Assembly: GCF_002160955.1 (NCBI RefSeq)
Contig: NZ_NFLN01000019.1
Span: forward strand, 1-57,616
DNA from: Gemmiger sp. An120
Lineage (GTDB): Bacteria > Bacillota > Clostridia > Oscillospirales > Ruminococcaceae
DNA length: 57,616 nt
Direction: 5' to 3'
The translations under genes and the position numbers were made by a program. Positions within the stretch are counted from its first letter, which is position 1; every line of letters begins with the position of its first letter. Positions 8,269 through 17,300 of this stretch are shown one piece after another. The notes beneath the pieces were generated by a model, which worked only from the letters and a program-made list of their open reading frames with translations, did no database searches and was not told where the DNA came from.

Positions 8269-10164
8269 TTAATCAAATTTCCGATCATAGAGCAATGCGG
8301 CGATCAGCACCACAAAGCAGGACCCGGCGTTGTGCACCAGGGCGCCAGTGGTGGGGTTCAGCATCTCCAGCAGGGACAGAACAATTGCAGCAAAATTGAT
8401 GCACATGGACAGGGTGATGCTGAACTTGATGGTGCGGACGGTTGCATTGGACAGCCGCTTGAGATAAGGAATGCGGGAAATATCATCGCTCATCAGGGCA
8501 ATATCCGCCGCTTCGATGGCGATGTCGCTGCCCATGCTGCCCATCGCCACGCTCACGTCGGCGGTTTTCAATGCCGGGGCGTCATTCACACCGTCACCAA
8601 TCATGCAGACCACCCGGCCCTCTTTTTGCAGAGCCTCAATTCCAGCAACCTTTTCCTGCGGGAGCAGTTCCGCCCGAATCTCCTGAATTCCCACCTGCCG
8701 GGCAAAATAATCCGCGGTCTGCTTGTGGTCGCCGGTCAGCAGTACGGTACGGGTGCGCATAGCCGAAAGCCGCTGGACCATCTCCTTAGCCTGCGGGCGC
8801 AGACGGTCGGACAGGGCAATCGCGCCAATATACTGCTGCCGGTCTGCCACCAGAACCAGGGCTTTGCCTTGGGTGCGCAGTTCCTCCAGAACAGATACTG
8901 CAGCAGGGGAGAGGCTTACCCCATTTTCCCGCAGAAATGCCTCGCTGCCGCAGAGCAGACGATGCCCCTCCACCTCTGCCCGGATTCCTTTACCGGTATC
9001 CATGTGGAAGACAGAAGTTTCAGCAACTGCCAGGTCTTTTTCTTTGGCACAGCTTACAATGGCCTTGCCCAGAGGGTGCTCGCTTCTGGCTTCTGCGCTG
9101 GCGGTCAGGGCAAGCAGTTCGTTCTCACTGCGGGAAGGCTCAAAACTCCGCACATCGCTGACCTCCAGTTTGCCGCAGGTCAGCGTGCCGGTTTTATCAA
9201 AGGCAATCGTGTCCACCTTGCCCATCTTTTCCAGTGCTTCGCCGGATTTGATCATGACACCATGTTTGGTGGCCTGGCCGATGGCCGCCATGATCGCAGT
9301 CGGGGTTGCCAGAACCAGAGCACAGGGGCAGAACACGACCAGCACGGTCACAGCGGTAACGATATTACCGCTGAACAGGTAGGACAACACAGCAATCAAC
9401 AGCGCGACCGGCACCAGCCAACTGGCCGCTTTGTCCGCAATGCGCTGCATGGGTGCCTGCTTATTTTCTGCTTCCTGCACCATGCGGATAAGTTTTTGCA
9501 GGGAACTGTCCTCGCCCACATGGGTCGCTGTAATATCAATGAAACCAAAGCAGTTGAGGGTGCCGCAGAAGACTTCCTCACCGGCGGCTTTGTCCACCGG
9601 GAGGGATTCACCGGTCATGACAGATTGATCCACCGAGGTCTCACCGCGCAGAATGGTACCATCTACCGGGATTGTTTCGCCGGGCAGTACCCGCAGAATA
9701 TCGCCATGTTGAATCTGCGCGGCCGGGATCCGATCTTCCCGGCCATCCTTAATTCTGCGTCCCATGGTGGGGGCCAGGTTAAGCAGTTTATGTAGCCCTT
9801 TCTTTGCCCGGTTGGTGGTTGCGTCCTCCAGCAGCGCACCGATGGCCATAATAAAGGCAACTTCACCTGCCGCAAACAGGTCCCCGATGGCAATAGCGGC
9901 AAACATGGCAATGCAGATCAGCAGTGCCGAAGAGATTTTGCTGATGCCGGGATTGTGAATCAGCCGCCAGAGTGCCAGATACAGCAGAGGAATACCGCTG
10001 ATTATTACTGTTAACCAGGAAGGGTCAAAAGGAAGCAGCGAAAAGCGTATAGCCTGTCCGCCAAACTCCTCCACCAGATGCGGCACCAGATCAAACAGCA
10101 AAAATACACCCGCCACAATTGTCATTGGAAGCCCTGCCAGAAAATCGCAGACCCGTTTTATCAT
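8269..10164 (-). CDS. Heavy-metal-transporting P1B-type ATPase
   Basis: 631 residues. Start is the ATG at 10164 because GGGAGGAATCAGC precedes it. No N-terminal HMA metal-binding domain is present. Visible motifs in order: actuator loop TGES (SVMTGESLPVD), membrane CPC at 279-281 (CPCALVLATPTA), phosphorylated Asp323 in DKTGTLT, HP dipeptide (SEHPLGKA), and hinge GDGVNDAPAL. The last helix region HNAGSCFVVL is typical of the Zn/Cd/Pb (ZntA/CadA) branch. It would export a soft or borderline divalent metal across the cytoplasmic membrane. The divergent TetR gene at 10346 is its likely regulator; TetR control is less usual for this family than ArsR or MerR. The exact metal is not determinable here. 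Confidence 0.9.
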   Translation of the reverse strand: MIKRVCDFLAGLPMTIVAGVFLLFDLVPHLVEEFGGQAIRFSLLPFDPSWLTVIISGIPLLYLALWRLIHNPGISKISSALLICIAMFAAIAIGDLFAAGEVAFIMAIGALLEDATTNRAKKGLHKLLNLAPTMGRRIKDGREDRIPAAQIQHGDILRVLPGETIPVDGTILRGETSVDQSVMTGESLPVDKAAGEEVFCGTLNCFGFIDITATHVGEDSSLQKLIRMVQEAENKQAPMQRIADKAASWLVPVALLIAVLSYLFSGNIVTAVTVLVVFCPCALVLATPTAIMAAIGQATKHGVMIKSGEALEKMGKVDTIAFDKTGTLTCGKLEVSDVRSFEPSRSENELLALTASAEARSEHPLGKAIVSCAKEKDLAVAETSVFHMDTGKGIRAEVEGHRLLCGSEAFLRENGVSLSPAAVSVLEELRTQGKALVLVADRQQYIGAIALSDRLRPQAKEMVQRLSAMRTRTVLLTGDHKQTADYFARQVGIQEIRAELLPQEKVAGIEALQKEGRVVCMIGDGVNDAPALKTADVSVAMGSMGSDIAIEAADIALMSDDISRIPYLKRLSNATVRTIKFSITLSMCINFAAIVLSLLEMLNPTTGALVHNAGSCFVVLIAALLYDRKFD

Positions 10165-10234
10165 GCTGATTCCTCCCGCTCCACATGTCAGCCTTGACGC
10201 GTATAGGCATAAGCCGTACAATATATTTGCTAAC

Positions 10235-10247
10235 GAACACTTTGTTC
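10235..10247. promoter_or_regulatory. Palindrome, candidate TetR operator
   Basis: GAACA-CTT-TGTTC lies in the 181-bp region between the divergent metal ATPase and TetR genes. A perfect 5-bp inverted repeat is a modest signal; position makes it the best candidate operator for the TetR protein. Confidence 0.4.
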
Positions 10248-10345
10248 TCTTTCATTGTAACAAGCGGTTGGAGGAATACAACGGATAATCCCGCCAGCCT
10301 GTTTCATACCGAACAAATCTGCCGAAATGTACGGGAGGGGCCGCG

Positions 10346-10909
10346 ATGGACAGACGTCAGCAAAAAACGCGGGCAGCAATTTTTGATGCGTTCAGTGTGC
10401 TGCTGTCGCAAAAAAGCTACAGCAAGATAACGGTACAGGAAATCATCGATGCCGCTGATGTAGGCCGTACTACCTTTTATGCCCACTTTGAAACCAAAGA
10501 TGATCTGCTCAAAGCGTTGTGTGAAGAACTGTTTGGCCATATCATCAACAGCGCGATTGACAGTGCCCATACCCATGGCCTGTATTCCGATCAGGCCGCG
10601 CCGGAATCGGTTTTCTGCCATCTGCTGCAGCACCTGCAGGAGAACGATAAAAATATCGTGGCGTTGCTTTCCTGCGAAAGCAGTGAGGTGTTTCTGCGGT
10701 ATTTCAAAGACAGCCTGAACGGGCTGGTGCAGTCCCAGTTCGTAAACCAGAACCGCAGGCATAACAAAGAAATCCCGGAGGATTTTCTTGTGAACCACAT
10801 CTCCAGCAGCTTTGTGGAGATGGTGCTCTGGTGGATCCGCGGTCACCGAAAACAGACACCCGCAGAACTGGACCAATATTTCCGTGCTGTTATTGAGCCG
10901 ATTTTGTAA
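10346..10909 (+). CDS. TetR/AcrR-family transcription regulator
   Basis: 187 residues. The ATG at 10346 follows GGGAGGGG. The N-terminal 50 residues carry the TetR helix-turn-helix (KITVQEIIDAADVGRTTFYAHF followed by TKDDLLKAL), with the invariant FYxHF in the recognition region. The C-terminal domain is helical (about 130 residues, ligand-binding and dimerising) and resembles the branch related to DhaS-type regulators. It is divergently arranged from the P1B ATPase gene with a 181-bp shared promoter region, so it probably represses that gene and itself. The effector is unknown: it could be a metal, but no obvious metal-binding cysteine cluster is seen. Confidence 0.85.
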   Translation: MDRRQQKTRAAIFDAFSVLLSQKSYSKITVQEIIDAADVGRTTFYAHFETKDDLLKALCEELFGHIINSAIDSAHTHGLYSDQAAPESVFCHLLQHLQENDKNIVALLSCESSEVFLRYFKDSLNGLVQSQFVNQNRRHNKEIPEDFLVNHISSSFVEMVLWWIRGHRKQTPAELDQYFRAVIEPIL

Positions 10910-10942
10910 AGAGGGCTTTATGGCTGTGGCCATTAAAGACGT

Positions 10943-10997
10943 AAAAGCACAAAACGCCTCTGCGCGGTGGTGACCGCACAGGGGCGCTTTGTGCTTT
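10943..10997. terminator. Bidirectional terminator hairpin
   Basis: Long imperfect arms starting AAAAGCAC at 10943 and ending GTGCTTT near 10997, both spanning GCG-rich inner stems around a GGTG loop. It sits between the convergent TetR gene and the 11060-11440 gene. No other feature is evident in 10998-11059. Confidence 0.8.
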
Positions 10998-11059
10998 CAG
11001 CATAAGAGGATTTGACAGTTTAACTGGATAGCAAGTGATTGGAGAAACGGAGAACCAGA

Positions 11060-11440
11060 TTACAGGTCAATGGCCTCCAGATCAAGGTTCTCCAAAACAG
11101 GAAGCAGCTTGGTGACGCCGCAGGTAAAGAAGATCATGCGGATTACTTCACAGATCTCGTCTACCGAAGCACCATATTTTTGCGCCAGCTTGGCATGGAC
11201 GGTAAATGTGGTGGTGGTACCGGTGGCCATCCCGATTGCCATAACAATCAGTTCCCGATACTTGCGAGGAATGGTCGTATCGGCTGCATTTTCCCGATAT
11301 TGATTTAAAAACATCTGGGCCAGATGAGGATCATTGCCCATCTGACGATGGCTGTCCAGCAGCGTCCCGCCGCGCGCTTCTTTAAGCGCCTGCAGAATTT
11401 CCCGGCTGTGAGCCAGCTTTTCCGGATTCTCTTGCTTCAT
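11060..11440 (-). CDS. Carboxymuconolactone-decarboxylase-like (AhpD-fold) protein lacking the cysteine pair
   Basis: 126 residues, ATG after AGGAGG, 4 bp downstream of the carboxyltransferase gene, so co-transcribed with it under the LacI-type operator at 12923-12948. The helical AhpD fold is suggested by PRKYRELIVMAIGMATGTTTTFTVHAKLAQKYGASVDEICEVI, shown here as overlapping pieces: RELIVMAIGMA, TVHAKLAQKYGAS and DEICEVIRM. AhpD-type peroxidase reductases use a CxxC before the histidine; here that stretch is TTTTFTVH and has no cysteine, so a disulfide reductase activity is unlikely. The histidine is kept. Members of this family without CxxC include decarboxylases and proteins of unknown function. 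Its role in the island is open. Confidence 0.8.
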   Translation of the reverse strand: MKQENPEKLAHSREILQALKEARGGTLLDSHRQMGNDPHLAQMFLNQYRENAADTTIPRKYRELIVMAIGMATGTTTTFTVHAKLAQKYGASVDEICEVIRMIFFTCGVTKLLPVLENLDLEAIDL

Positions 11441-11444
11441 GAAT

Positions 11445-12857
11445 TCAGGCCTCCTGTCCGTATTTCTTTTTCAGATAGTCCACCGCAATGGCAGGGAAGA
11501 GGGCGTAAGTCAACACGTCCTCGTCACTGTGGGCCAGGTCGCCAATCTCGGACTTGGCCTTTTCCCAGCCGGGCTCCAACAAATCGGCCGGGCGGCAGGT
11601 AATGGGGGCTTCTCCTTCCAAAGCCTTTTTCATCAGTTCCGGAGAAATCTGGCCCGGCGGCATGCCGTACATACCACGGCAGTAATCCCGCATTTCCTTG
11701 CTGACCATTTTGTAGCGCTGCCCGGTTAAAACGTTGGTGGTTGCTTGTGCACCGCACATCTGACTGCTGGGGGTAGCCAGCGGAGGATATCCCATGTCAG
11801 CCCGTACCCGTGTGACTTCGCTCAGTACTTCAGGCAAGCGATCCAAAGCATTCATGGTACGCAGCTGATTTTCCAGATTCGTCAGCATCCCGCCGGGAAT
11901 CTGATGCTGCAGACATCCCACGTCCACGCCAATCAGGCGGCTTTCGTACTCCGCATACCGTTTGCGCATATACTGGAAAGCTGTATTCAGCGAAGTGAAC
12001 TGTCCCACATCAATACCAGTATCCCGTGGGGTACCTTTCAAACCGGCAACAAAACTTTCAATGGGCGGATGGCCGGGTCCAAGACCAAGGCTGGACACAC
12101 AGACATCCAGACCATCAACGCCGGCGCGAATGGCTTCCCAATAACACATCTCTGCCATACCACCGGTGCAGTGACAATGGAGATGAACCGGAATATCAAG
12201 CGCGGATTTCAGTGCACTGATCAGTTCGTAGGCAGCAGGGGGCGTCATGAGACCGGCCATATCTTCTACATGGATCAGCTCCGCGCCCATACGCTGCTGT
12301 TCTTTGGCGTTTTCTACGAACTTCTCTGCCGTATGGAAGGGGCTGATATTGTACTGAATACTGCCTTCAATCTTTTTGCCTGCTTTTTTTACTGCACGGA
12401 ATGCGGTTTCACAGTTCCGCAGATCCTGCAGGGCATCAAAAATCAGGAAAATATCAATGCCGACCTTAGCGGCACACTCAACAAATTTTTCTACAATGTC
12501 GTCAGGATATGCCCGGTATCCCACCAGGTTCTGGCCCCGCAGCACCATTTTCAGCGGTGTATGCCTCATAAAACGCTTGAACACACGAACGCGGTTCCAG
12601 GGATCATCCTGCAGGTAGCGGATACAGACATCAAATGTCGCTCCGCCCCACATTTCCATGCTGTCGTAACCCACTTCATCCATCCGCTTTAAAAGCGGGA
12701 TCATGTCTTCCGTGGTTACACGGGTAGCCAGAAGCGATTGCTGCCCGTCACGAAATTCAACACTGTTGAACTTCACAGGCGTGCTGCTGGCAAAGGTCAT
12801 ACCGCCTGCCGACACCGTGCTGGGCGCGGGCTGCGGAGTCTTGCCGGAGAAAAGCAC
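11445..12857 (-). CDS. Carboxyltransferase of the oxaloacetate decarboxylase alpha / pyruvate carboxylase B / transcarboxylase 5S family
   Basis: 470 residues; the first codon is a GTG at 12855-12857 preceded by AAAGGGTGG, though an ATG 19 codons later is possible. The HMGL-like TIM barrel shows FRDGQQSLLATR (substrate/metal start motif), MEMWGGATFD, DPWNRVRVFKRF, VLRGQNLVGYR, HVEDMAGLMTP and the metal-site HLHCHCTGGM. A PYC_OADA conserved C-terminal domain follows. It lacks the C-terminal biotin-carrier domain found in full-length OadA, so it needs a separate biotin protein or has another use. The family moves a carboxyl group between biotin and pyruvate/oxaloacetate. It is head of a two-gene operon divergent, around the lacI gene, from the pyruvate:ferredoxin oxidoreductase operon and shares its operator. 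No biotin-carrier gene is seen next to it; the one at 29358 belongs to acetyl-CoA carboxylase. Confidence 0.85.
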   Translation of the reverse strand: MLFSGKTPQPAPSTVSAGGMTFASSTPVKFNSVEFRDGQQSLLATRVTTEDMIPLLKRMDEVGYDSMEMWGGATFDVCIRYLQDDPWNRVRVFKRFMRHTPLKMVLRGQNLVGYRAYPDDIVEKFVECAAKVGIDIFLIFDALQDLRNCETAFRAVKKAGKKIEGSIQYNISPFHTAEKFVENAKEQQRMGAELIHVEDMAGLMTPPAAYELISALKSALDIPVHLHCHCTGGMAEMCYWEAIRAGVDGLDVCVSSLGLGPGHPPIESFVAGLKGTPRDTGIDVGQFTSLNTAFQYMRKRYAEYESRLIGVDVGCLQHQIPGGMLTNLENQLRTMNALDRLPEVLSEVTRVRADMGYPPLATPSSQMCGAQATTNVLTGQRYKMVSKEMRDYCRGMYGMPPGQISPELMKKALEGEAPITCRPADLLEPGWEKAKSEIGDLAHSDEDVLTYALFPAIAVDYLKKKYGQEA

Positions 12858-12922
12858 AGTACCACCCTTTCTGTTCTGGGAAGATTCGGCGGGTGGATAG
12901 GGCCGCCAATCACTGATACTTG

Positions 12923-12948
12923 CTAAAACGTTGCACTAAATCGTTGTA
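12923..12948. promoter_or_regulatory. Tandem LacI-type operator, carboxyltransferase promoter
   Basis: Two 13-bp units lie head to tail: CTAAAACGTTGCA (12923-12935) and CTAAATCGTTGTA (12936-12948), 11 of 13 positions equal. Each has a central CG flanked as in LacI-family sites. They cover the probable transcription start just downstream of the -10 box on the minus strand, as a roadblock repressor site would. The first unit recurs exactly at 14320-14332. Confidence 0.7.
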
Positions 12949-12951
12949 CTT

Positions 12952-12980
12952 ATCCTAACAGCTTTTCAGGGCTTTGTCAA
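12952..12980 (-). promoter_or_regulatory. Sigma-A promoter for the carboxyltransferase operon
   Basis: Read on the minus strand: TTGACA (plus-strand 12975-12980), 17-bp spacer, TAGGAT (12952-12957). The operator pair follows immediately. Confidence 0.75.
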
Positions 12981-12993
12981 TAGGAAAGCAAAC

Positions 12994-13027
12994 AAAAAGT
13001 CTGCCGCGTAAATACGGCAGACTTTTT
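12994..13027. terminator. Intrinsic terminator of the lacI gene
   Basis: Arms AAAAAGTCTGCCG (12994-13006) and CGGCAGACTTTTT (13015-13027), 8-nt loop, located 30 bp beyond the stop of the LacI-family gene on the minus strand. It would isolate the regulator from the carboxyltransferase promoter. Confidence 0.9.
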
Positions 13028-13056
13028 ATATAGGAATATATTGTAAAGAAGTACAG

Positions 13057-14094
13057 TCAACGGGTTCCGGCGGCTGCGCCGCTAAGTCGGAAACTCTCCC
13101 GCAGACAAATTACCGGTTCCAGTTCAATATGAGTGGGGGTCGTATCACCGCTCTGCATGGCGGTTGTCAGCACGGCAATAGCCGTATCGGCGATTTTGGG
13201 CGTGGGCATGGAAATGGTACTTACCGAGGGGATCAGATACTGCATGGTTTCCGGTGCCTGTGTGGCAATGCTCAGCAATTCCAGATCCTGCGGGCAGTAC
13301 AGCCCGTACTTGCGAAGCGTGTACAAAGCCCCTTGCGCCATACAATCACTCTCGCAAAACAGCATGCGGGGACGATCGTGCAGAGCGCAATATGCCTCAG
13401 CTGCCACACTGCCGCCAGCGATGGTATTGGGGCCTTTAAAGATCCACTCCGGGCGTACCTGGATGTTCAGCTGATGACAGGCATAAATAAAGGCGGTTGT
13501 TCGTTTGGCTGTAGCAAAGTAGCTGCGTTCCGCCTGGATGATGGAGACCTCTGTATATCCGCGCTGGCGGATCAGGCTGGCGGCTTGCAGGCCCATATTT
13601 CCGCTGTTGGCGCCTACCGTAGAGAATCGGTTGGATTCCCGGTTGATCAGCACTACCGGCATCGGCGGGTCCAGTGTTTCCAGATACTGCAGGTCGGATG
13701 GCGAAGCAGCACCAACCAGTACCCCGTTATAGTTGTTCTGCACAATTGGTGCTGCGGCCTTTTCAAACTTATCATTTTCGTAGGTCTGTACAACCAATTC
13801 GCATTCATATCCCCGCTCGGCCAGGCTCTCTTTGATGCCGGATAAAAAACTTCCCAGCATGTTGGTCCGGTAGTCCAGAGGCCAGTAAAAAGCAATGATG
13901 GGTTTGCGGGCCTCATTTGTGCGGAGGCGACGGGCGGTCAGATTGGGACTGTACCCCAATTCCCGCATAGCGGATGTTACCCTTTCGACGGTTGCGTCCG
14001 GAATCCGCTTCTCCTTTGCGCGGCCGTTCATCACGATGGAGACGGTAGTAGGGGATACGCCCGCCCTTGCCGCTACGTCCCGAATGGTTGCCAT
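13057..14094 (-). CDS. LacI-family transcription regulator
   Basis: 345 residues. Start is the ATG at 14094, with GGAGGG 6 bp upstream, giving MATIRDVAARAGVSPTTVS, the canonical LacI helix-turn-helix. The hinge helix region is SPNLTARRLRTN. The C-terminal periplasmic-binding-protein fold (PIIAFYWPLDYR, GVLVGAASPSDLQYLE, VLINRES, GANSGNMGLQAASLIRQRGY) binds an effector. It lies between the two operons it probably represses, and a copy of the operator core also lies in its own promoter. The effector is likely the substrate or an intermediate of the hydroxyacid pathway encoded at 14394-26544; this is inferred from context. Confidence 0.9.
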   Translation of the reverse strand: MATIRDVAARAGVSPTTVSIVMNGRAKEKRIPDATVERVTSAMRELGYSPNLTARRLRTNEARKPIIAFYWPLDYRTNMLGSFLSGIKESLAERGYECELVVQTYENDKFEKAAAPIVQNNYNGVLVGAASPSDLQYLETLDPPMPVVLINRESNRFSTVGANSGNMGLQAASLIRQRGYTEVSIIQAERSYFATAKRTTAFIYACHQLNIQVRPEWIFKGPNTIAGGSVAAEAYCALHDRPRMLFCESDCMAQGALYTLRKYGLYCPQDLELLSIATQAPETMQYLIPSVSTISMPTPKIADTAIAVLTTAMQSGDTTPTHIELEPVICLRESFRLSGAAAGTR

Positions 14095-14116
14095 ACAGTT
14101 CCCTCCGATAAACAAG

Positions 14117-14161
14117 ATTATCGTTTTATTAAATCATACTACTTGTTTAGTGATTTTACAA
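14117..14161 (-). promoter_or_regulatory. lacI promoter with overlapping operator
   Basis: Read on the minus strand: TTGTAA (plus-strand 14156-14161), 17-bp spacer, TATGAT (14133-14138), then TAAAACG (plus-strand 14122-14128 as CGTTTTA) directly downstream. The core matches the operators at 12923 and 14320, suggesting autoregulation. Confidence 0.55.
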
Positions 14162-14270
14162 GGTTTACTGATTTTTTGGAGAAAACCAACGGTAAAATCC
14201 GATAAATCTGGTGGTTTGCACAGGAGAATTCATGCGAAATGCACAATCTGACGAAAGAAAGTTCGGGGTA

Positions 14271-14299
14271 TTGACTTTGCTGTATCGATTTAGTATTCT
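14271..14299 (+). promoter_or_regulatory. Sigma-A promoter for the oxidoreductase operon
   Basis: TTGACT (14271-14276), 17-bp spacer, TATTCT (14294-14299). A CGATTTA core (14286-14292, reverse of TAAATCG) lies inside the spacer, and the main operator starts 8 bp beyond the -10 box. Confidence 0.7.
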
Positions 14300-14307
14300 A
14301 CTCTCGG

Positions 14308-14332
14308 ATAAACGATTTACTAAAACGTTGCA
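14308..14332. promoter_or_regulatory. LacI-type operator of the oxidoreductase operon
   Basis: CTAAAACGTTGCA (14320-14332) is identical to the unit at 12923-12935. It is preceded directly by ATAAACGATTTA (14308-14319), which is the second unit in inverted orientation. The position, just after the start point, fits repression. Confidence 0.7.
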
Positions 14333-14393
14333 TGAAATCCTGGCCAAAAAGCAAACTACCATATCCCGCAAAAGTGGAAAGGATGAATGAACA

Positions 14394-17300
14394 ATGCCGA
14401 ACGTATGGAAGACCATGGACGGCAATGAGGCTGCCGCCTATGCTGCGTATGCCTTTACCGAGGTGGCAGCCATCTACCCCATCACACCCTCCAGCCCGAT
14501 GGCGGAACTGACCGACAAGTGGGCTGCTTCCGGAAAGAAGAACATCTTCGGTCAGCCAGTCAAGCTTGTGGAGATGCAGAGCGAAGCCGGTGCCGTGAGC
14601 GCTGTGCATGGCGCTCTGGATGCAGGCGTACTGGCTACCAGCTATACAGCCAGTCAGGGTCTGATGCTGATGATCCCCACCATGTACCGGATCGCCGGTC
14701 AGCTCAAGCCGGGCGTGATTCATGTGGCCAGCCGCAATGTGGCTACCAACAACATCTCCATCTTTGCTGAGCACTCGGATGTGATGGCCTGCCGCCAGAC
14801 CGGCTTTGCCATGCTCTGTTCCAGCAACGTGCAGCAAGCCATGGATATGGCGGCGGTGGCACATCTGTCGGCAATCCAGTCTCATGTTCCGTTCCTGCAT
14901 TTCTTTGACGGGTTCCGCACCAGCCATGAGATCCAAAAAGTACGCTGCCTGGACTACGATGAACTGGCAAAGTGCGTAGACTACGATCAGCTGCGCAGTT
15001 TCCGCAAGCACAGCCAGAATCCGGAGTATCCGCAAACCCGTACCAGCGGCCTGAACGGCGATACCTATTTCCAGGCCCGCGAAGCGATGAACGGCTACTA
15101 CGATGCAGTGCCCGAGATTGTCGAGCAGAATATGGCCAAGATCAACGCCATCACCGGCTGTGATTATCATCTGTTCAACTATTACGGTGCACCCGATGCA
15201 GAGACGGTTCTAGTTGGGCTGGGCTCCATTGCCGGCACTGCCCAGATGACGGTGGATCATCTGAACGCAGCCGGTGCCAAGGTCGGATATGTGGAAGTGC
15301 ATCTGTTCCGTCCTTTCAGTGCAAAAGCGTTCCTGGCGGCCCTGCCTGCCACAGTCAAAGCCATTACCGTTCTGGATCGGGACAAGGAACCCGGTGCTAT
15401 GGGCGAACCCTTGTACGAAGAGGTAGCGGCTGTCCTTAAAGAGTTCCGTTCTGACCTGCCGGTCTACGCCTGCCGTTTTGGTCTGGCCTGCAAGGATACC
15501 ACCCCCAACATGGTCAAGGCCATGTACGACAATATGAAGGCGCAGCATCCGGCCAATCACTACACAGTTGGCATCAACGATGATGTGACCCACCTGTCCA
15601 TTCCCTACGGCCCGGCACTGGATATCATTCCGGCCGACACCGTCAGCTGCAAATTCTGGGGCCTGGGCTCCGACGGCACTGTGGGCGCCAACAAAAACTC
15701 CATCAAGATCATCGGCGACCATACCGACAAGTATGTGCAGGCCTATTTCGAATATGACGGCAAAAAGTCCGGCGGCGTTACCAAAAGCCACCTGCGGTTT
15801 GGCGACTCTCCGATTCGTGCCACCTACCTGGTGAGCAGTGCGGATTTCGTTGCCTGCCACAACGAAGCCTACATTGGCAAGTACGATCTGACCGGGGACC
15901 TGAAAGATGGCGGCAGCCTGCTGCTGGCCAGCGAGTGGACCACTCCGGAGGCCCTTACCGAGCACCTGCCTGCCGCCATGCGCCGGGATATTGCCCGCCG
16001 GAACATCCATCTGTATGTGATCGACAGCGTACATATTGGTGAGCAGCTGGGTCTGGGTACCCGCACCAACACGATCCTGCAGGCGGCTTTCTTTAAGATC
16101 ACCGGCATCATTCCTATTGAAAAAGCTGTCGAGTACATGAAAGCGGCCATCGTCAAGAGCTACGGCAAGAAGGGCGAAAAGGTCGTGAACATGAACTACG
16201 CCGCTGTGGAAGCGGGTGTACAGTCGGTAGTGGCAGTGGATGTACCGGCTGACTGGGCCGATGCCCCGGATGAACCGGCAGCCCCTGCGGTGGACAAGCC
16301 CCACTTTATCGAAAAGATCCTGGAACCGGTAAATGCCATGAAGGGTGATTCCATCCCGGTTTCCGACTTCCTGCCCTATGTGGACGGTACCTTCCCGCAG
16401 GAGACTGCCAAGTGGGAAAAGCGGGGTACCGCTGTAAAAGTCCCCGTTTGGGATGCCGAAAAGTGCATTCAGTGCAACCAGTGCTCCTACGTCTGCCCGC
16501 ATGCGGCTATCCGTCCGTTCCTGCTGAGTGCAGAAGAAGCAGCTTCCGCCCCGTCCGGGCTGCCTGTAGCAGAGACCCGTCCCAAGGCAAGCGAGTACAA
16601 GTTTACTATGGGCGTATCGATATTGGATTGTCAGGGATGCGGCAGCTGTGTGAATGTCTGCCCGACCAAAGCCATTGAGATGCAGCCGCTGCATACGCAG
16701 ATGGACAAAGCGGAGCATTGGACCTGGCTGGACAGCCTGCCCCAGGTTCGCAATCCTTACGGCGTGTCTACCGTGAAAGGAAGCCAGTTCCAGGAACCCC
16801 TGCTGCAGTTCAGCGGCGCTTGTGCCGGCTGCGGCGAGACCCCGTACGCCAAGCTGGTTACGCAGCTGTTTGGTGACCGGATGTATGTGGCAACGGCCAC
16901 CGGCTGCAGCCAGGTATGGGCCACCAGCTTCCCCAGCTTCCCCTACAGCAAAAACAAGGAGGGCCATGGCCCGGCGGTATCCGGTTCGCTTTTTGAAAAC
17001 AATGCGGAATTCGGTATGGGCATCTATCTGGGCGCAGAGCAGCAGCGCGGCGCTCTGTATGCCAAGGCTGGTGAACTGATTGCAACCACTGGGGACAATC
17101 AGCTGAAATCGGCACTGGAAGAGTGGCGGGCTGCCTATGCAGATGGCGAAGCAAGCAAGGCAGCTGCAAAAAAGGTCAAGGATGCGCTGGCACAAACCAA
17201 CGACAGCAGTGCCCTGTGTGCCTGGATCAAAGACCGCACGGAGCACCTGGTGAAAAAATCCGTCTGGATGTTCGGCGGTGACGGCTGGGCCTATGACATC

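Noticed and set aside
8257-9795. Long plus-strand frame opposite the metal ATPase
   Set aside because: The ATPase motifs lie on the minus strand with a good ribosome site; the plus-strand translation shows no family motif.
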